Shown here: positions 1-8,420 of the stretch, one piece after another | Position numbering within the stretch: the stretch's first letter is position 1 | Layout: each line of letters starts with the position of its first letter | NCBI GenBank assembly: GCA_016712265.1 | Contig: JADJRJ010000031.1 | Location: 434,001-498,000 of the forward strand | Source: Gemmatimonadota bacterium | GTDB lineage: Bacteria > Gemmatimonadota > Gemmatimonadetes > Gemmatimonadales > Gemmatimonadaceae | Reading direction: 5' to 3' | Length of the DNA stretch: 64,000 nt | Program-made: the position numbers and the translations under genes | Notes under the pieces: generated by a model | The model's input: the letters and a program-made list of their open reading frames with translations, nothing else | The model's database searches: none | Told to the model about the DNA's origin: nothing

Positions 1-1757
1 GCCACCAGCGTCCCCAGCCGCTCGGCGCGATCCGGGTTCGGCATGGCCTTCGCGCGCCCCTCGTACCAGCGCGAGATCACCGCCCCGACGACGACCGCAA
101 AGGTCGCGGACATCGGCAGGTAGATCCCGAGGCCAACGGCCAACGGCGGGATGCGCAGCTTCTTCATCGCACCCATGGTCGCATCAAACGCGATCAAACC
201 GACGCCGAGCAGCGCCCCGATCCCGATCATGTTCCATTGCAGGGTGCCGCCGATCACCCCCTGCGCCAGCGCCGAGATGAGCGTGGCCTGAGGCGCGGGA
301 AGGGGATTCGGTGCCACCACGCCGATGTTCGCCGCACCCGCGAAGCCGTACGCCTTGGCCAGCAGGTTCAGCACCGACGGGATCACGGCGGCGCCCGCGG
401 CGACGCCCACGATGAGCGCGATCTGCTGCCGCATCGGCGAGGCGCCCACCAGCTGCCCGGTCTTGAGGTCCTGCAGGTTGTCGTTGGAGATTGTCGCACA
501 TGCGAACACGATCGACGTGACAAACAACGCAAAGGCGACCAGCGCCGGCGAGGACTCCGGGGTGGCCGGTACGACCATGGCGACCAGCGAGGCACACGCA
601 ACAATCGACAGGATGCCCACGCCGGAAATCGGGGAGTTGGACGCGCCGATCAGTCCGGCCATGTAGCCGCAGATCCCGGCGATCAGGAACCCGATGATGA
701 GCACAAAGGGCGCGGCCACCAGGGTGAGCGATACCGCGCTGGACGCGAGGACGGTAGAACTCGCGAAGCTCCACGCCAGCCACGCCGCAATCGCAATGCA
801 CGCTGCCGTGAGCGCGATGATCCACGGGGGTGAGATGTCGCGTTCGGTGTCGGGCACGGACGACACGGCCCGAGACGGGGACAGCGTGGCGATGAGGCCG
901 CCAAGCACCGGGCGGGAAAGCCGTGCCAACGTATAGATGGCCGCGACCGCAATCGCGCCCGCACCAATGAACCGCACCTGGGTCCGCCAGATCGTGCTCG
1001 TGTGCGCCGCCAGCTCAACACCATCGGCGATCGGCGTGATCGACGTGAGCCAGGGAACCGCGATTCCCCAGGCGATCACCAGCCCAGTGAGCATCGCCAT
1101 CCCGACCGAGATCCCCACCAGGTGGCCGGCCCCGAGCAGGGCGAGAGACCACGCCACGCTGTACCCGCTCGACGCGGCGGCGCCCACGCCGAAATACCCC
1201 GCCAACTCAGTGGCCGCGATCCTGGTCGCCCCAATGATGGCGAGCCCCGCAGACGCGACGGACCCGAGCACCACGGCGCGAAGTCCTTCCTTCGCCTCGC
1301 CCGCATCGGTCCCCGCCTCACCGCGCGCGCCCGAACCGACCTTGAGCACCTCAGCCGCCGCGACCCCTTCCGGGTACGGCAGGTCGGACGTGGTCACGAG
1401 CGCGCGACGCAGCGGGATCGTGAACAACACGCCCAACACACCGCCGCTCAGGCAGATCAGGAACGACTCCCAGAACGGGAACCCGGTCCACCAGCCCACG
1501 ATCACCAGGCCGGGCAAGACAAAGATGATCGCCGACAGGGTGCCCGCCGCCGAGGCGACGGTCTGCACGATGTTGTTCTCGAGGATCGACGAGTCCTTCA
1601 CGGCGCTCAGGATCGCCATCGAGATCACCGCGGCGGGAATAGACGAGGCGAACGTGAGCCCGACCTTGAGGCCGAGGTAGACGTTGGCTGCCGTGAAGAC
1701 GAACGTCAGGAGTGCGCCGAGAACCAGGGCGCGCAGGGTGAGTTCTTTGGGAGGCAT
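1..1757 (-). CDS. OPT family transporter, C-terminus cut by window edge
   Basis: Reading the minus strand from the ATG at 1757 gives 585 uninterrupted codons that leave the window at base 1. The protein begins MPPKELTLRALVLGALLTF, continues with the family-typical AANVYLGLKVG stretch, has many hydrophobic helices, a DLPYPEGVAAAEVLK loop, and ends at the edge with ERLGTLV. These are hallmarks of prokaryotic OPT (oligopeptide transporter) proteins, usually 600-680 residues, so only the final tens of residues are missing. The family imports oligopeptides or metal chelates across the inner membrane using a cation gradient; the substrate cannot be read from sequence. The gene is divergent from the cytochrome-like gene at 1894. 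A TACCTT box lies 8 nt before the ATG and no clear Shine-Dalgarno is seen. Confidence 0.9.
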   Translation of the reverse strand, partial: MPPKELTLRALVLGALLTFVFTAANVYLGLKVGLTFASSIPAAVISMAILSAVKDSSILENNIVQTVASAAGTLSAIIFVLPGLVIVGWWTGFPFWESFLICLSGGVLGVLFTIPLRRALVTTSDLPYPEGVAAAEVLKVGSGARGEAGTDAGEAKEGLRAVVLGSVASAGLAIIGATRIAATELAGYFGVGAAASSGYSVAWSLALLGAGHLVGISVGMAMLTGLVIAWGIAVPWLTSITPIADGVELAAHTSTIWRTQVRFIGAGAIAVAAIYTLARLSRPVLGGLIATLSPSRAVSSVPDTERDISPPWIIALTAACIAIAAWLAWSFASSTVLASSAVSLTLVAAPFVLIIGFLIAGICGYMAGLIGASNSPISGVGILSIVACASLVAMVVPATPESSPALVAFALFVTSIVFACATISNDNLQDLKTGQLVGASPMRQQIALIVGVAAGAAVIPSVLNLLAKAYGFAGAANIGVVAPNPLPAPQATLISALAQGVIGGTLQWNMIGIGALLGVGLIAFDATMGAMKKLRIPPLAVGLGIYLPMSATFAVVVGAVISRWYEGRAKAMPNPDRAERLGTLV

Positions 1758-1834
1758 GGGGGCCTAAGGTACCCCCCCGAGGCGGATGGGGGAGGGGAGC
1801 GGGGCCGCCCCGGGGCGTGGGCCCATAGATTTTC

Positions 1835-1864
1835 TTGACCGACGCGCCCGCCCGGCGCTACTCT
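1835..1864 (+). promoter_or_regulatory. Sigma70-type promoter for the gene at 1894
   Basis: TTGACC (1835-1840) and TACTCT (1859-1864) are separated by 18 nt, giving a predicted start near 1871 and a leader of about 23 nt before the ATG at 1894. This is a match to the generic -35/-10 pattern only. Confidence 0.4.
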
Positions 1865-1893
1865 CCGCACGACTCGTCACGCCGGAGCCACCC

Positions 1894-3282
1894 ATGAGAC
1901 CCGCCCCACAGGTCGCTACTCCCCGCCTTCGCTTCTGGCTGGCGACCGCCTGGGTCCCCGCGGCCGCAGTGGTCCTCGGTGCCGCGGTGAGGCCCGCCGA
2001 CGCGCACGTCCCCGACGGCAAGCGCACCCTCGGAGCTTCACCGGACTCCTCGGCCGTCACTTTCACCCGCGACGTCGCCTCGATCATCCAGAAGAACTGC
2101 CAGCTCTGCCACTCGCCCGGCGGGATTGGCCCGATGCCCCTGCTCACCTTCGAGCACGTGCGACGCAACGGGCCGCTGATCAAGCAGATGGTCCAGGCCC
2201 GCGAGATGCCGCCGTACCAGTACGACACGCATGTCGGCATCCAGAAGCTGCAGCACGATTGGCGCCTCTCCGACGGCGACATTGCCACGGTGGTGCGATG
2301 GGTCGACGCGGGGATGCCGATGGGCGACCCGGCCGACATGCCGCCGGCAACCAAACTTCCCGCAGCTGGCGAGTACCGGCTCGCCGCCGAGTACGGTCCG
2401 CCGGACCTCATCGTGAAGGCCAAGAAGTACACCGTGCCGGCGATGGGCCAGGATCGCTGGTGGCGGCCCTCCGTGCCCTCAGGCGTCACGAGCGACCGTT
2501 GCATCAAGGCGATCGAGACCCTGCCGAGCGTGGCCGGTCGCTCGGTGACCCACCATGCGAACTCGATCTTCGTCCCCGGCAACTCCAACGTGCAGCCCGA
2601 CGAGGCCGGCGGTGGGGGACCTGGGAGCGTCCGCCTGTCCGAGTACGCCCTGGGGAAGATCGGGGAAGTCGTGCCACCGGATGCATGTCGCATCGCCCCG
2701 GCGGGCTCCAACGTGCTGTTCGACATCCACTACTACCCGAACGGCAAGGAGGTCGTGGACGACCAGGTGGAGGTTGGCATCTGGTTCCACCCGCCGGAGG
2801 TCACACCAAAGACGCACTATCGGCAGACCCTCGGGCTCTACGCGCTCCAGAGCGGCTCCGGGGATTTTGAGATCGAGCCGCGTGGCACCCTCATGACCCA
2901 GGGGTTCCATCGCTTCAACACCCCGGTGCGCATCGATTCCTGGCAGCCGCATGGACACCTGCACCTCGTCGCGAAACGTCTTGAGGTGCTGTATCCCGAC
3001 GGGCGTCGCGAGACCCTCAGCATGGTGTCCAACTGGAACCCGGGCTGGCACCACAGCCACGTGTACGCCGAGGATGTGGCGCCGCTGCTGCCCGCGGGAA
3101 CGGTGATGATCAACACGGCGTGGTACGACAACACGGACAAGAATCCGTTCAACCCGGACCCGGATCAGTGGGTCGGGATTGGGGACCGCACGGCCGACGA
3201 GATGAGCCACGCCTGGATTGCGGTGACGCAACTCGATGAGGCGGGCTATCAGAAGCTCCTCGCCAAGCGGCCGAAGAAGTGA
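1894..3282 (+). CDS. Secreted c-type haem / copper type II monooxygenase-like fusion
   Basis: The ATG at 1894 is chosen because it is followed by an Arg-containing n-region, a hydrophobic core and an AxA cleavage site (about 36 residues); the frame is open further upstream but without a sensible start. The mature protein opens with VTFTRDVASIIQKNCQLCHS, a single CxxCH haem c motif, then a MPPYQYD segment typical of cytochrome domains fused to PHM-like modules. The C-terminal half has the His-rich motifs PHGHLHLVAKR and NPGWHHSHVY expected of the copper type II, ascorbate-dependent monooxygenase fold. Such fusions are common in Acidobacteria and Gemmatimonadota and probably act in the periplasm or outside the cell; no substrate is known. 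462 residues. The next gene begins at its stop codon. Confidence 0.8.
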   Translation: MRPAPQVATPRLRFWLATAWVPAAAVVLGAAVRPADAHVPDGKRTLGASPDSSAVTFTRDVASIIQKNCQLCHSPGGIGPMPLLTFEHVRRNGPLIKQMVQAREMPPYQYDTHVGIQKLQHDWRLSDGDIATVVRWVDAGMPMGDPADMPPATKLPAAGEYRLAAEYGPPDLIVKAKKYTVPAMGQDRWWRPSVPSGVTSDRCIKAIETLPSVAGRSVTHHANSIFVPGNSNVQPDEAGGGGPGSVRLSEYALGKIGEVVPPDACRIAPAGSNVLFDIHYYPNGKEVVDDQVEVGIWFHPPEVTPKTHYRQTLGLYALQSGSGDFEIEPRGTLMTQGFHRFNTPVRIDSWQPHGHLHLVAKRLEVLYPDGRRETLSMVSNWNPGWHHSHVYAEDVAPLLPAGTVMINTAWYDNTDKNPFNPDPDQWVGIGDRTADEMSHAWIAVTQLDEAGYQKLLAKRPKK

Positions 3283-3287
3283 GCGCG

Positions 3288-4166
3288 ATGACGTTTCTCG
3301 AAGTGAGGATGGGCTCCGCGTTTCGACAGTTTGCGATGGCGGGACTGGGCGCGGTGTGCCTGGTGGGCGTGCCCGAGGTCGCGTCAGCGCAGACCTTGCC
3401 GAGATATCCCCTCGGCCCGAGCGCGGCGGGCGGGGCAGGGGTTGCACCGTTCTTCGACGGTTGGTACGCGAACCCCGATGGCAGCGTCACCCTTTCCTTC
3501 GGGTTCCTCAATCGCAACGCACGCGGCGTGGTGGAAATCCCGATCGGACCGGACAACAAGGTCGAGCCCGCGTCGTACGATGGCTTGCAGCCCACCCACT
3601 TCCCGGTGATGAACTACCGGGCGTTCGGCGGGCGCCGCGAGCGGGGCGTCTTCGCGGTGCGGGTACCGAAGGGGTTCAAGGGTGACGTGACCTGGACGCT
3701 GCGCTACAACGGCTTCACGTACTCCGTCCCGGGTCGCGCGACGAGCGACTACTACAAGCTCTCCTACACGCCACAAGCCGCCGGGTCGATGATGCCCGTC
3801 GTCCGGTTCGCTCCCGATGGCCCCGAGTCGAAGGGCCGCGAGGGAGTGACCACCGGACCATTGACCGCGACGGTGGGGACGCCGCTCGCCATCAAGGTAT
3901 GGATGGAGGATCGCGGGGAGCGGGCACCGATCCCGGTGGCCATGACCTGGTTCAAGCACCAGGGGCCGGGCGAGGTCACCTTCGAGCCTAACACCGCGAA
4001 GACGGCACCAGGCGGCGGCGAAGCCACGACCAACGTGCGGTTCGGCGCGCCGGGCGATTACCTGCTGCGGGTGCGCGTCGACAACTTCGGCATCACCGAC
4101 AGCACGCCGGGACAGCAGTGTTGCTGGACGAACGGTTATGTCCGGGTGCGCGTGCGCGCGAGTTAG
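3288..4166 (+). CDS. Secreted beta-rich protein of unknown function
   Basis: A signal peptide ending near VASAQ is followed by a roughly 260-residue mature region rich in Gly, Pro, Thr and Tyr with alternating hydrophobic residues, suggesting all-beta, Ig-like modules; a CC pair sits near the C-terminus (QQCCWTNGYV). Start is uncertain: GTG at 3279 overlaps the upstream stop, ATG at 3288 is used here, and ATG at 3309 gives the most typical signal peptide. The tight arrangement with the haem/copper monooxygenase-like gene suggests cotranscription and a shared extracytoplasmic process. I do not recognise a family. It ends in a TAG stop 8 nt from the stop of the convergent gene at 4175. Confidence 0.75.
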   Translation: MTFLEVRMGSAFRQFAMAGLGAVCLVGVPEVASAQTLPRYPLGPSAAGGAGVAPFFDGWYANPDGSVTLSFGFLNRNARGVVEIPIGPDNKVEPASYDGLQPTHFPVMNYRAFGGRRERGVFAVRVPKGFKGDVTWTLRYNGFTYSVPGRATSDYYKLSYTPQAAGSMMPVVRFAPDGPESKGREGVTTGPLTATVGTPLAIKVWMEDRGERAPIPVAMTWFKHQGPGEVTFEPNTAKTAPGGGEATTNVRFGAPGDYLLRVRVDNFGITDSTPGQQCCWTNGYVRVRVRAS

Positions 4167-4174
4167 GCCACGCG

Positions 4175-4834
4175 TCAGCGCGGCGGCGGGATGACGATAT
4201 GCATCGTGGGGCCGTGTAGCGCCTCGCAGTAGGGCAGGAGGGTCGTCTCGCCGACCACCATCCCGGGGACACGGATCGGGATCTGCATCCCCGGGTGACC
4301 GCGCTGGCCGGGTCGCGTCGCCTCGTCGATCATCGCGGTGGTCTCGCGGGCCCAGTGGTCGCGCAGGGCAACCAGCTGCGCGCGCTGCGGCGGGGTCAAG
4401 ATGGCGATTGCATCCCGGCGTGATTGCACCAGGGTGGCCAGCCACTGGGACTCGGCGGCGGCGACGTCGTTGAGCGCCGCGCGGAGTGTGGTTGCGGTGC
4501 GTGCTGGGCCCGTGGTGTCCGCCACGGCCGTCCCGACACGCGCACGCCCCTCATCGCGCTGGCGCACAAACTCCACCTCGGCGCTGCAGAGCGACCGACG
4601 CAGTCGCTGCAATCCCACCTGCTGCGGCTCGGTCAACTGGAGTAGCCCCCGGTGATACAGGACCAGGTGCGGCCCCTCGAGCAGCAGGCGGGTCATGGCA
4701 TTGGGCGCTGCCGGGGCCTCGTGGACATGCTCCTGCGTTTCCCCGATCCGGGGAAGGAGCAGCAGGAGGACGAAGCCCATGGCGCGGGACACCGCGCCCA
4801 TGGTGCGATCGATGGTTGAGACGCGGGAACGCAT
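4175..4834 (-). CDS. Secreted LTxxQ-motif (CpxP/Spy-like) protein
   Basis: From the ATG at 4834 (an alternative is 4801) the protein has a short basic start, a hydrophobic stretch FVLLLLLP and a likely cleavage before QEHVHE. The mature part is helical, with two loosely spaced copies of an LT..Q signature (LTEPQQ near the front, LTPPQRAQ about 100 residues later), as in Spy/CpxP-like periplasmic chaperones and heavy-metal sensors. About 219 residues. The C-terminal 60 residues are Pro- and Gly-rich and do not fit the family. The function is inferred from the repeat only. It is convergent with the gene ending at 4166 and divergent from the lipoprotein at 5035. Confidence 0.6.
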   Translation of the reverse strand: MRSRVSTIDRTMGAVSRAMGFVLLLLLPRIGETQEHVHEAPAAPNAMTRLLLEGPHLVLYHRGLLQLTEPQQVGLQRLRRSLCSAEVEFVRQRDEGRARVGTAVADTTGPARTATTLRAALNDVAAAESQWLATLVQSRRDAIAILTPPQRAQLVALRDHWARETTAMIDEATRPGQRGHPGMQIPIRVPGMVVGETTLLPYCEALHGPTMHIVIPPPR

Positions 4835-5034
4835 CAGCGAGGGGCTCGAGTGCCCGAAGGTTGGGCCTCGCGAGGGTTCCACACAACCCGGCGCGACACG
4901 CCATCCCCGCCTCTTGTTACGGTGTCCAGCCGGCCAGCCGGAGGCCGCCTGTCGGGATTCGCACCGTCTTTCCGCTTGCCGTAACAGCCCGCCACATCGA
5001 GGGGCAAGACATCCAACCACAGGAGCACAATTCC

Positions 5035-5523
5035 ATGACGTTCAAGATGGCGGGGCTTGTGACAGGACTGCTGGCGCTTGCATTCACCGCCTGCGCCGAG
5101 CAGGTCTCGGCGCCCGACCGCGCCGCGAGCGAGCGAGCGGAGCTGGTACAACGTGTCCGCGACCTCCACGCGAGTGTGGCCGCCGCCGGTGGCATGACGG
5201 CAGATCACCTGCGTGCGCTGGAGGGACTGAAGAAGGACGTGGCGGACTGGCAGCTGGCGACCGGCCGCACCGACATGGGATTTCTCGCCCCGAGCCCGGT
5301 GAGTGCTACCGATGGCCAGCCGACGAATGCAGAAACCCTCGCCGCCCCCACCCAGCCTGGTGGAGGCTCATGCGGACCCTGTGTTCCCGTTGTGGTGATG
5401 GGCGACCTGATCTGCTTCATCGAGGTGGTGCCGCCCTGCATCAACGGGAAGCGAACGGGGAAGTGCCTGTACGCGTGCTTCTTCAACCTGGATCAAGAGG
5501 AGTCCTGGCCCATTCGTCGCTAA
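5035..5523 (+). CDS. Cys-rich lipoprotein, unknown function
   Basis: The ATG at 5035 follows an AGGAG element and opens a 162-residue protein with a lipoprotein signal (LALAFTAC, lipid-attached Cys about residue 21). A helical segment with ERAELVQRVRDLH follows, and then a C-terminal 50 residues holding six further cysteines in CGPC, LIC, PPC, KC and YAC contexts, suggesting disulfides or metal binding. No family is recognised. It is monocistronic by context: divergent from the LTxxQ gene and followed at once by a strong hairpin. Confidence 0.75.
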   Translation: MTFKMAGLVTGLLALAFTACAEQVSAPDRAASERAELVQRVRDLHASVAAAGGMTADHLRALEGLKKDVADWQLATGRTDMGFLAPSPVSATDGQPTNAETLAAPTQPGGGSCGPCVPVVVMGDLICFIEVVPPCINGKRTGKCLYACFFNLDQEESWPIRR

Positions 5524-5529
5524 CCGGCG

Positions 5530-5568
5530 CCGAAGCGCTCTCGGGGTACGGTCACGAGAGCGCTTCGG
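5530..5568. terminator. Bidirectional hairpin terminator
   Basis: A perfect 14-bp inverted repeat (5530-5543 with 5555-5568, 11-nt loop) lies between two convergent stop codons at 5523 and 5571. There is no T-run on either side, so it may act as a bidirectional stem without a U-tract. Confidence 0.75.
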
Positions 5569-5570
5569 CC

Positions 5571-6668
5571 TCAGACCTGCTGGACCTCGCGTTCGACCGC
5601 CGCGCGCAGGATGCTCATGAAGTCCTGCGCGTTCGTCACGACGCCAACGGCCTGGTGGGTCCCGCGGTCCTTGAGCTTGCTGACGAGGAACTCGCTGGCG
5701 TCGACGCAGATCGTCGGCAGTTCCCGCAGCTCGCCCTGCGGGTCCTCGTAGTACGCGGGGAGCATGTTCCCCACGGCGATCGAGTGGAGGGCCGTGGCGA
5801 TCATCACCGCCATCGTGGCCTTGACGGTGTGGGCGCGTGTGGCGTCCTGCGCCGCGACCATATCAGTGATCACCCCGGGGAGTGGGCCATCGTCGCGCAA
5901 CGAGCCGGCCAGGACGAACGGCACGTCCTCCACGACGCATGCGTGCATGATGCCGCCGGTGACGACCCCGTCCTTCACCGCGGCCGGGATCGACCCGGCG
6001 CGTCGCACGGCGTTGATCGCTCGCATGTGGGCGGCATGGCCGTTCTCGGTGGGCATCCCCTCGCTGGTCATGCCTAACGTGGTGCCCACCACATTCGCCT
6101 CGATGTCGTGCACCGCGACCGCGTTGCCCGCGAGCAGCGCCTGCACGAAGCCATTGCGGATGAACCAGACGAGGTTGTCGCGCGCGCGGGAGTGCACGAG
6201 CGCCGGGCCGGTGACCCAGAGGGTATACCCGCCGCGCCGCTTCTCCTCCACCAGCATGCGGGCAATCTGCTTGTAGTCGATCGGCTTCTCGCGCGACACC
6301 TGGCTCGACATGAAGTGAAAGTCGCCGTGCGCGCCACCTTCGGCCTGGAAGCCGTTGGCGTGGACCAGGACCCCTTCGCTCCCGTCCTCGGCGCGCCCCA
6401 CGACGATCTCGTCGCCCGCCTTCACCCGCCGCCCCTCGCGCACCCACCACGTGCCCTCGACGTCACGCACCAACACGCCGTCCATCCGCGGCTCCCGCGG
6501 CATCGTCCAGCGGCCGTCTGCGCCCTTGACGTAGGTCGGCAGGTTGGTCGTGGCAAAGAACGCGTCGGGCAGCACGCCGTCCCGCGACGCACGCTCGGTG
6601 CGGGCGGCCGGCGCGCTGGCCAGCGTCGCGGTGGTGAAATCCGGGGGGACGTACCGTGGGAGGCTCAC
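5571..6668 (-). CDS. LOR/SDH-family protein, candidate ornithine cyclodeaminase
   Basis: 365 residues matching the LOR/SDH conserved region (TIGR00300-type) that also forms the C-terminal half of the cyanobacterial arginine-catabolic enzyme AgrE/ArgZ and the archaeal ornithine cyclodeaminase. Recognisable stretches include DAFFATTNLPTYVK, VHANGFQAEGGAHGDFHFMS and a TGGIMHACVVEDVPFVLAGS segment. Start is GTG at 6668, overlapping the arginase stop as GTGA, so the two proteins are translationally coupled. With arginase making ornithine, the simplest role is NAD-dependent ornithine to proline plus ammonia in the cytoplasm. The activity is inferred from homology and neighbourhood; a saccharopine-dehydrogenase-like role is the alternative. 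Confidence 0.8.
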   Translation of the reverse strand: MSLPRYVPPDFTTATLASAPAARTERASRDGVLPDAFFATTNLPTYVKGADGRWTMPREPRMDGVLVRDVEGTWWVREGRRVKAGDEIVVGRAEDGSEGVLVHANGFQAEGGAHGDFHFMSSQVSREKPIDYKQIARMLVEEKRRGGYTLWVTGPALVHSRARDNLVWFIRNGFVQALLAGNAVAVHDIEANVVGTTLGMTSEGMPTENGHAAHMRAINAVRRAGSIPAAVKDGVVTGGIMHACVVEDVPFVLAGSLRDDGPLPGVITDMVAAQDATRAHTVKATMAVMIATALHSIAVGNMLPAYYEDPQGELRELPTICVDASEFLVSKLKDRGTHQAVGVVTNAQDFMSILRAAVEREVQQV

Positions 6669-7576
6669 AGGATGCGCTTGCCGAGGGCACTGAGGATGAG
6701 TTCGCGGGCAATCTCTGCCGTGCGGTTGCGTTCGTCGAGGACGGGGTTCACCTCAACGATGTCCAAACCGACGAGCTTGCCGGTGTCAGCCGCCATTTCC
6801 ATGAACAGATGCGCCTCGCGATAGGTGATACCACCCGGGACCGGTGTGCCGACCCCCGGGGCCTCGTCGGGATCGATCACGTCGAGGTCGAAGGACACCC
6901 AGATCCCGGCCGTGGAGCGCGCGGCGACGGCGATGGCTTCTTCCATCACGGTGCGAGCGCCACGCTCGTCGATCGCCCGCATGGAGAAGACGGAGAGGTC
7001 CCACTTGCGCACGTGGGCTTGTTCCGACTGGTCCAGGTCGCGCTGGCCCACCAGCGCGAGGTCCGATGAGCGGATCGCCCCGGTGCGTCCGGCAATGCTG
7101 GTCATGGCCTTGTCGCCGTGGCCGAGCAGCGCGGCCAGTGGCATCCCATGCACGTTGCCGGATCGCGAGGAGGCTGGCGTGTTCAGGTCGCCATGTGCAT
7201 CGATCCAGAGAACGCCAAGGTGCTCGTTCTTCGCGGCGAGATGCGCTGAGGCGCCGGCAATGGATCCCGCCGCCAACGCATGGTCGCCACCGAGGACGAG
7301 GGGGAATGCGCCCGCGTCGAGGGCCGAACGCACGCGAGTGGCGACATCGGTGCAGACGTCGGTGATCGCGCCGAGGTATCGCGCGCCACGCTGGGCACCC
7401 TTCGCGGCATCCTCGCGGAACGGGACGGGGACGTTCCCCGCGTCCTCGACGGTATGGCCGAGGGCTTCGAGGCGTTCACGAACATCAGTGTATCGGACGG
7501 CGGACGGGCCCATGTCAACGCCACGGCGCGAGGCGCCGAGGTCCATGGGGACGCCGATGATGCGGACAGTAGTCAT
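6665..7576 (-). CDS. rocF: Arginase
   Basis: 303 residues with all manganese-binding signatures of the ureohydrolase superfamily: GGDHALAAGS, WIDAHGDLNTP and SFDLDVIDPDEAPG, plus GRNxxxMGPSAVR-like N-terminal DLGASRRGVDMGPSAVRY. The N-terminal form and GNVHGMPLAALLG segment are arginase-type rather than agmatinase-type. It hydrolyses L-arginine to ornithine and urea in the cytoplasm. It is the first gene of a coupled pair with the LOR/SDH gene. A TAGGGT box lies only 6 nt before the ATG with TTCCGC 17 nt further upstream, and no Shine-Dalgarno is visible, so a leaderless transcript is possible. Confidence 0.93.
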   Translation of the reverse strand: MTTVRIIGVPMDLGASRRGVDMGPSAVRYTDVRERLEALGHTVEDAGNVPVPFREDAAKGAQRGARYLGAITDVCTDVATRVRSALDAGAFPLVLGGDHALAAGSIAGASAHLAAKNEHLGVLWIDAHGDLNTPASSRSGNVHGMPLAALLGHGDKAMTSIAGRTGAIRSSDLALVGQRDLDQSEQAHVRKWDLSVFSMRAIDERGARTVMEEAIAVAARSTAGIWVSFDLDVIDPDEAPGVGTPVPGGITYREAHLFMEMAADTGKLVGLDIVEVNPVLDERNRTAEIARELILSALGKRIL

Positions 7577-7582
7577 GGCTGT

Positions 7583-7611
7583 ACCCTAAGGACGACCGGC
7601 CTAACGCGGAA
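7583..7611 (-). promoter_or_regulatory. Putative leaderless promoter of arginase
   Basis: On the minus strand TTCCGC (7611-7606) and TAGGGT (7588-7583) are 17 nt apart, and only 6 nt separate TAGGGT from the ATG at 7576, placing the predicted transcript start at the start codon. Confidence 0.35.
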
Positions 7612-7715
7612 GTGACTCGCATGGACATGCGCGACATGCGGCCGGGGCGCACCGACTTCTGCATAACTATCCCCTTGTCGCCGGGGACCGAGGTGCACGG
7701 GCGGGTCGCCGGGAC

Positions 7716-7727
7716 TAGATTCCCTTC
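7716..7727 (+). promoter_or_regulatory. Putative leaderless -10 box
   Basis: TAGATT at 7716-7721 followed by exactly 6 nt and the ATG at 7728. No Shine-Dalgarno and no good -35 element are visible. Confidence 0.3.
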
Positions 7728-7934
7728 ATGGCCAAGTCGACTGGACAGGAAATGGTCGTGCGCGTCTTTCGTCTGGGCGAGGAGCCCGGCGACGACCTGA
7801 GCGCAACCACCACGCCTGAGGAGCGCATCGAGATGGTCGTGACGCTGACCCGACGCATGGTCGAGCTCGGGGCGTTTACGCCGGTTGCATACACGCGCTC
7901 TCAGATGCCGATCAAGGTCATCCGCCGAGCATGA
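7728..7934 (+). CDS. Small partner protein of a nucleotidyltransferase
   Basis: 68 residues, with a PEERIEMVVTLTRRMVELG helix and a C-terminal YTRSQMPIKVIRR motif that in many genomes marks the small gene placed directly before a nucleotidyltransferase. Its stop overlaps the next start (ATGA at 7931), implying coupling. It could be the antitoxin-like or targeting half of a two-gene module, but no activity can be read from the sequence. The downstream partner is truncated here, so the pair may no longer work. Confidence 0.65.
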   Translation: MAKSTGQEMVVRVFRLGEEPGDDLSATTTPEERIEMVVTLTRRMVELGAFTPVAYTRSQMPIKVIRRA

Positions 7935-8420
7935 CGGACGACTGGCTGGAGCTGATCGACCTGCTGCTCAATGCTGGTGCGCAATTCGTCGTCGTGGGCG
8001 CGCATGCGCTGGCGGTCCACGGCGTGCCCCGCGCGACCCAGGACATCGACCTCCTGATCGACATCGATCCCGCCAACGTCGCTCGCGTCTGGTGGGCGCT
8101 CGGGAAGTTTGGCGCTCCGCTCGACGACCTGAAGGTGACCCGATCGGATCTCGAGACCCCGGGAATGGTTGTACAACTCGGCCTGCCGCCAAACCGGATA
8201 GATCTTCTGACAGCGATCAGTGGAGTGACCAGCTTCGCGGCGGCGTGGGAGAGTCGGGTTGTTCACGAGGTGCGAGGTCGTCAGGTGCCCTTCCTCGGTC
8301 GCGACCTGTTAATTCGTAATTAATAAGGAAGCCGCGGGCCGGCGGAAGGACCTGGCCGACGTCGAAGCGCTGACCGCCGCACGTCCGTCAGCTCGCAAGC
8401 GGGGGCGTGGGAAAACTTGA
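7931..8420 (+). pseudogene. Nucleotidyltransferase (DUF6036/AbiEii-like) broken by 4-bp duplication
   Basis: The first 130 codons encode a minimal nucleotidyltransferase fold: FVVVGAHALAVHGVPRATQD, then the paired acidic residues of the active site (DIDLLIDID). The frame stops at 8321-8323 just after LLIRN. The stop comes from a direct repeat TAAT-TAAT (8317-8320, 8321-8324). Skipping one copy lets translation resume at 8325 with KEAAGRRKDLADVEAL and run to TGA at 8420, exactly the C-terminal helix expected in this family. So a 4-bp tandem duplication has removed about 32 residues. The catalytic core is intact, so partial function is possible; an assembly error is the alternative. Confidence 0.75.

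Noticed and set aside
4695..6077. Long plus-strand open frame of about 460 codons
   Set aside because: It overlaps the lipoprotein and LOR/SDH genes in other frames and has no recognisable domain; it is a GC-rich shadow frame.
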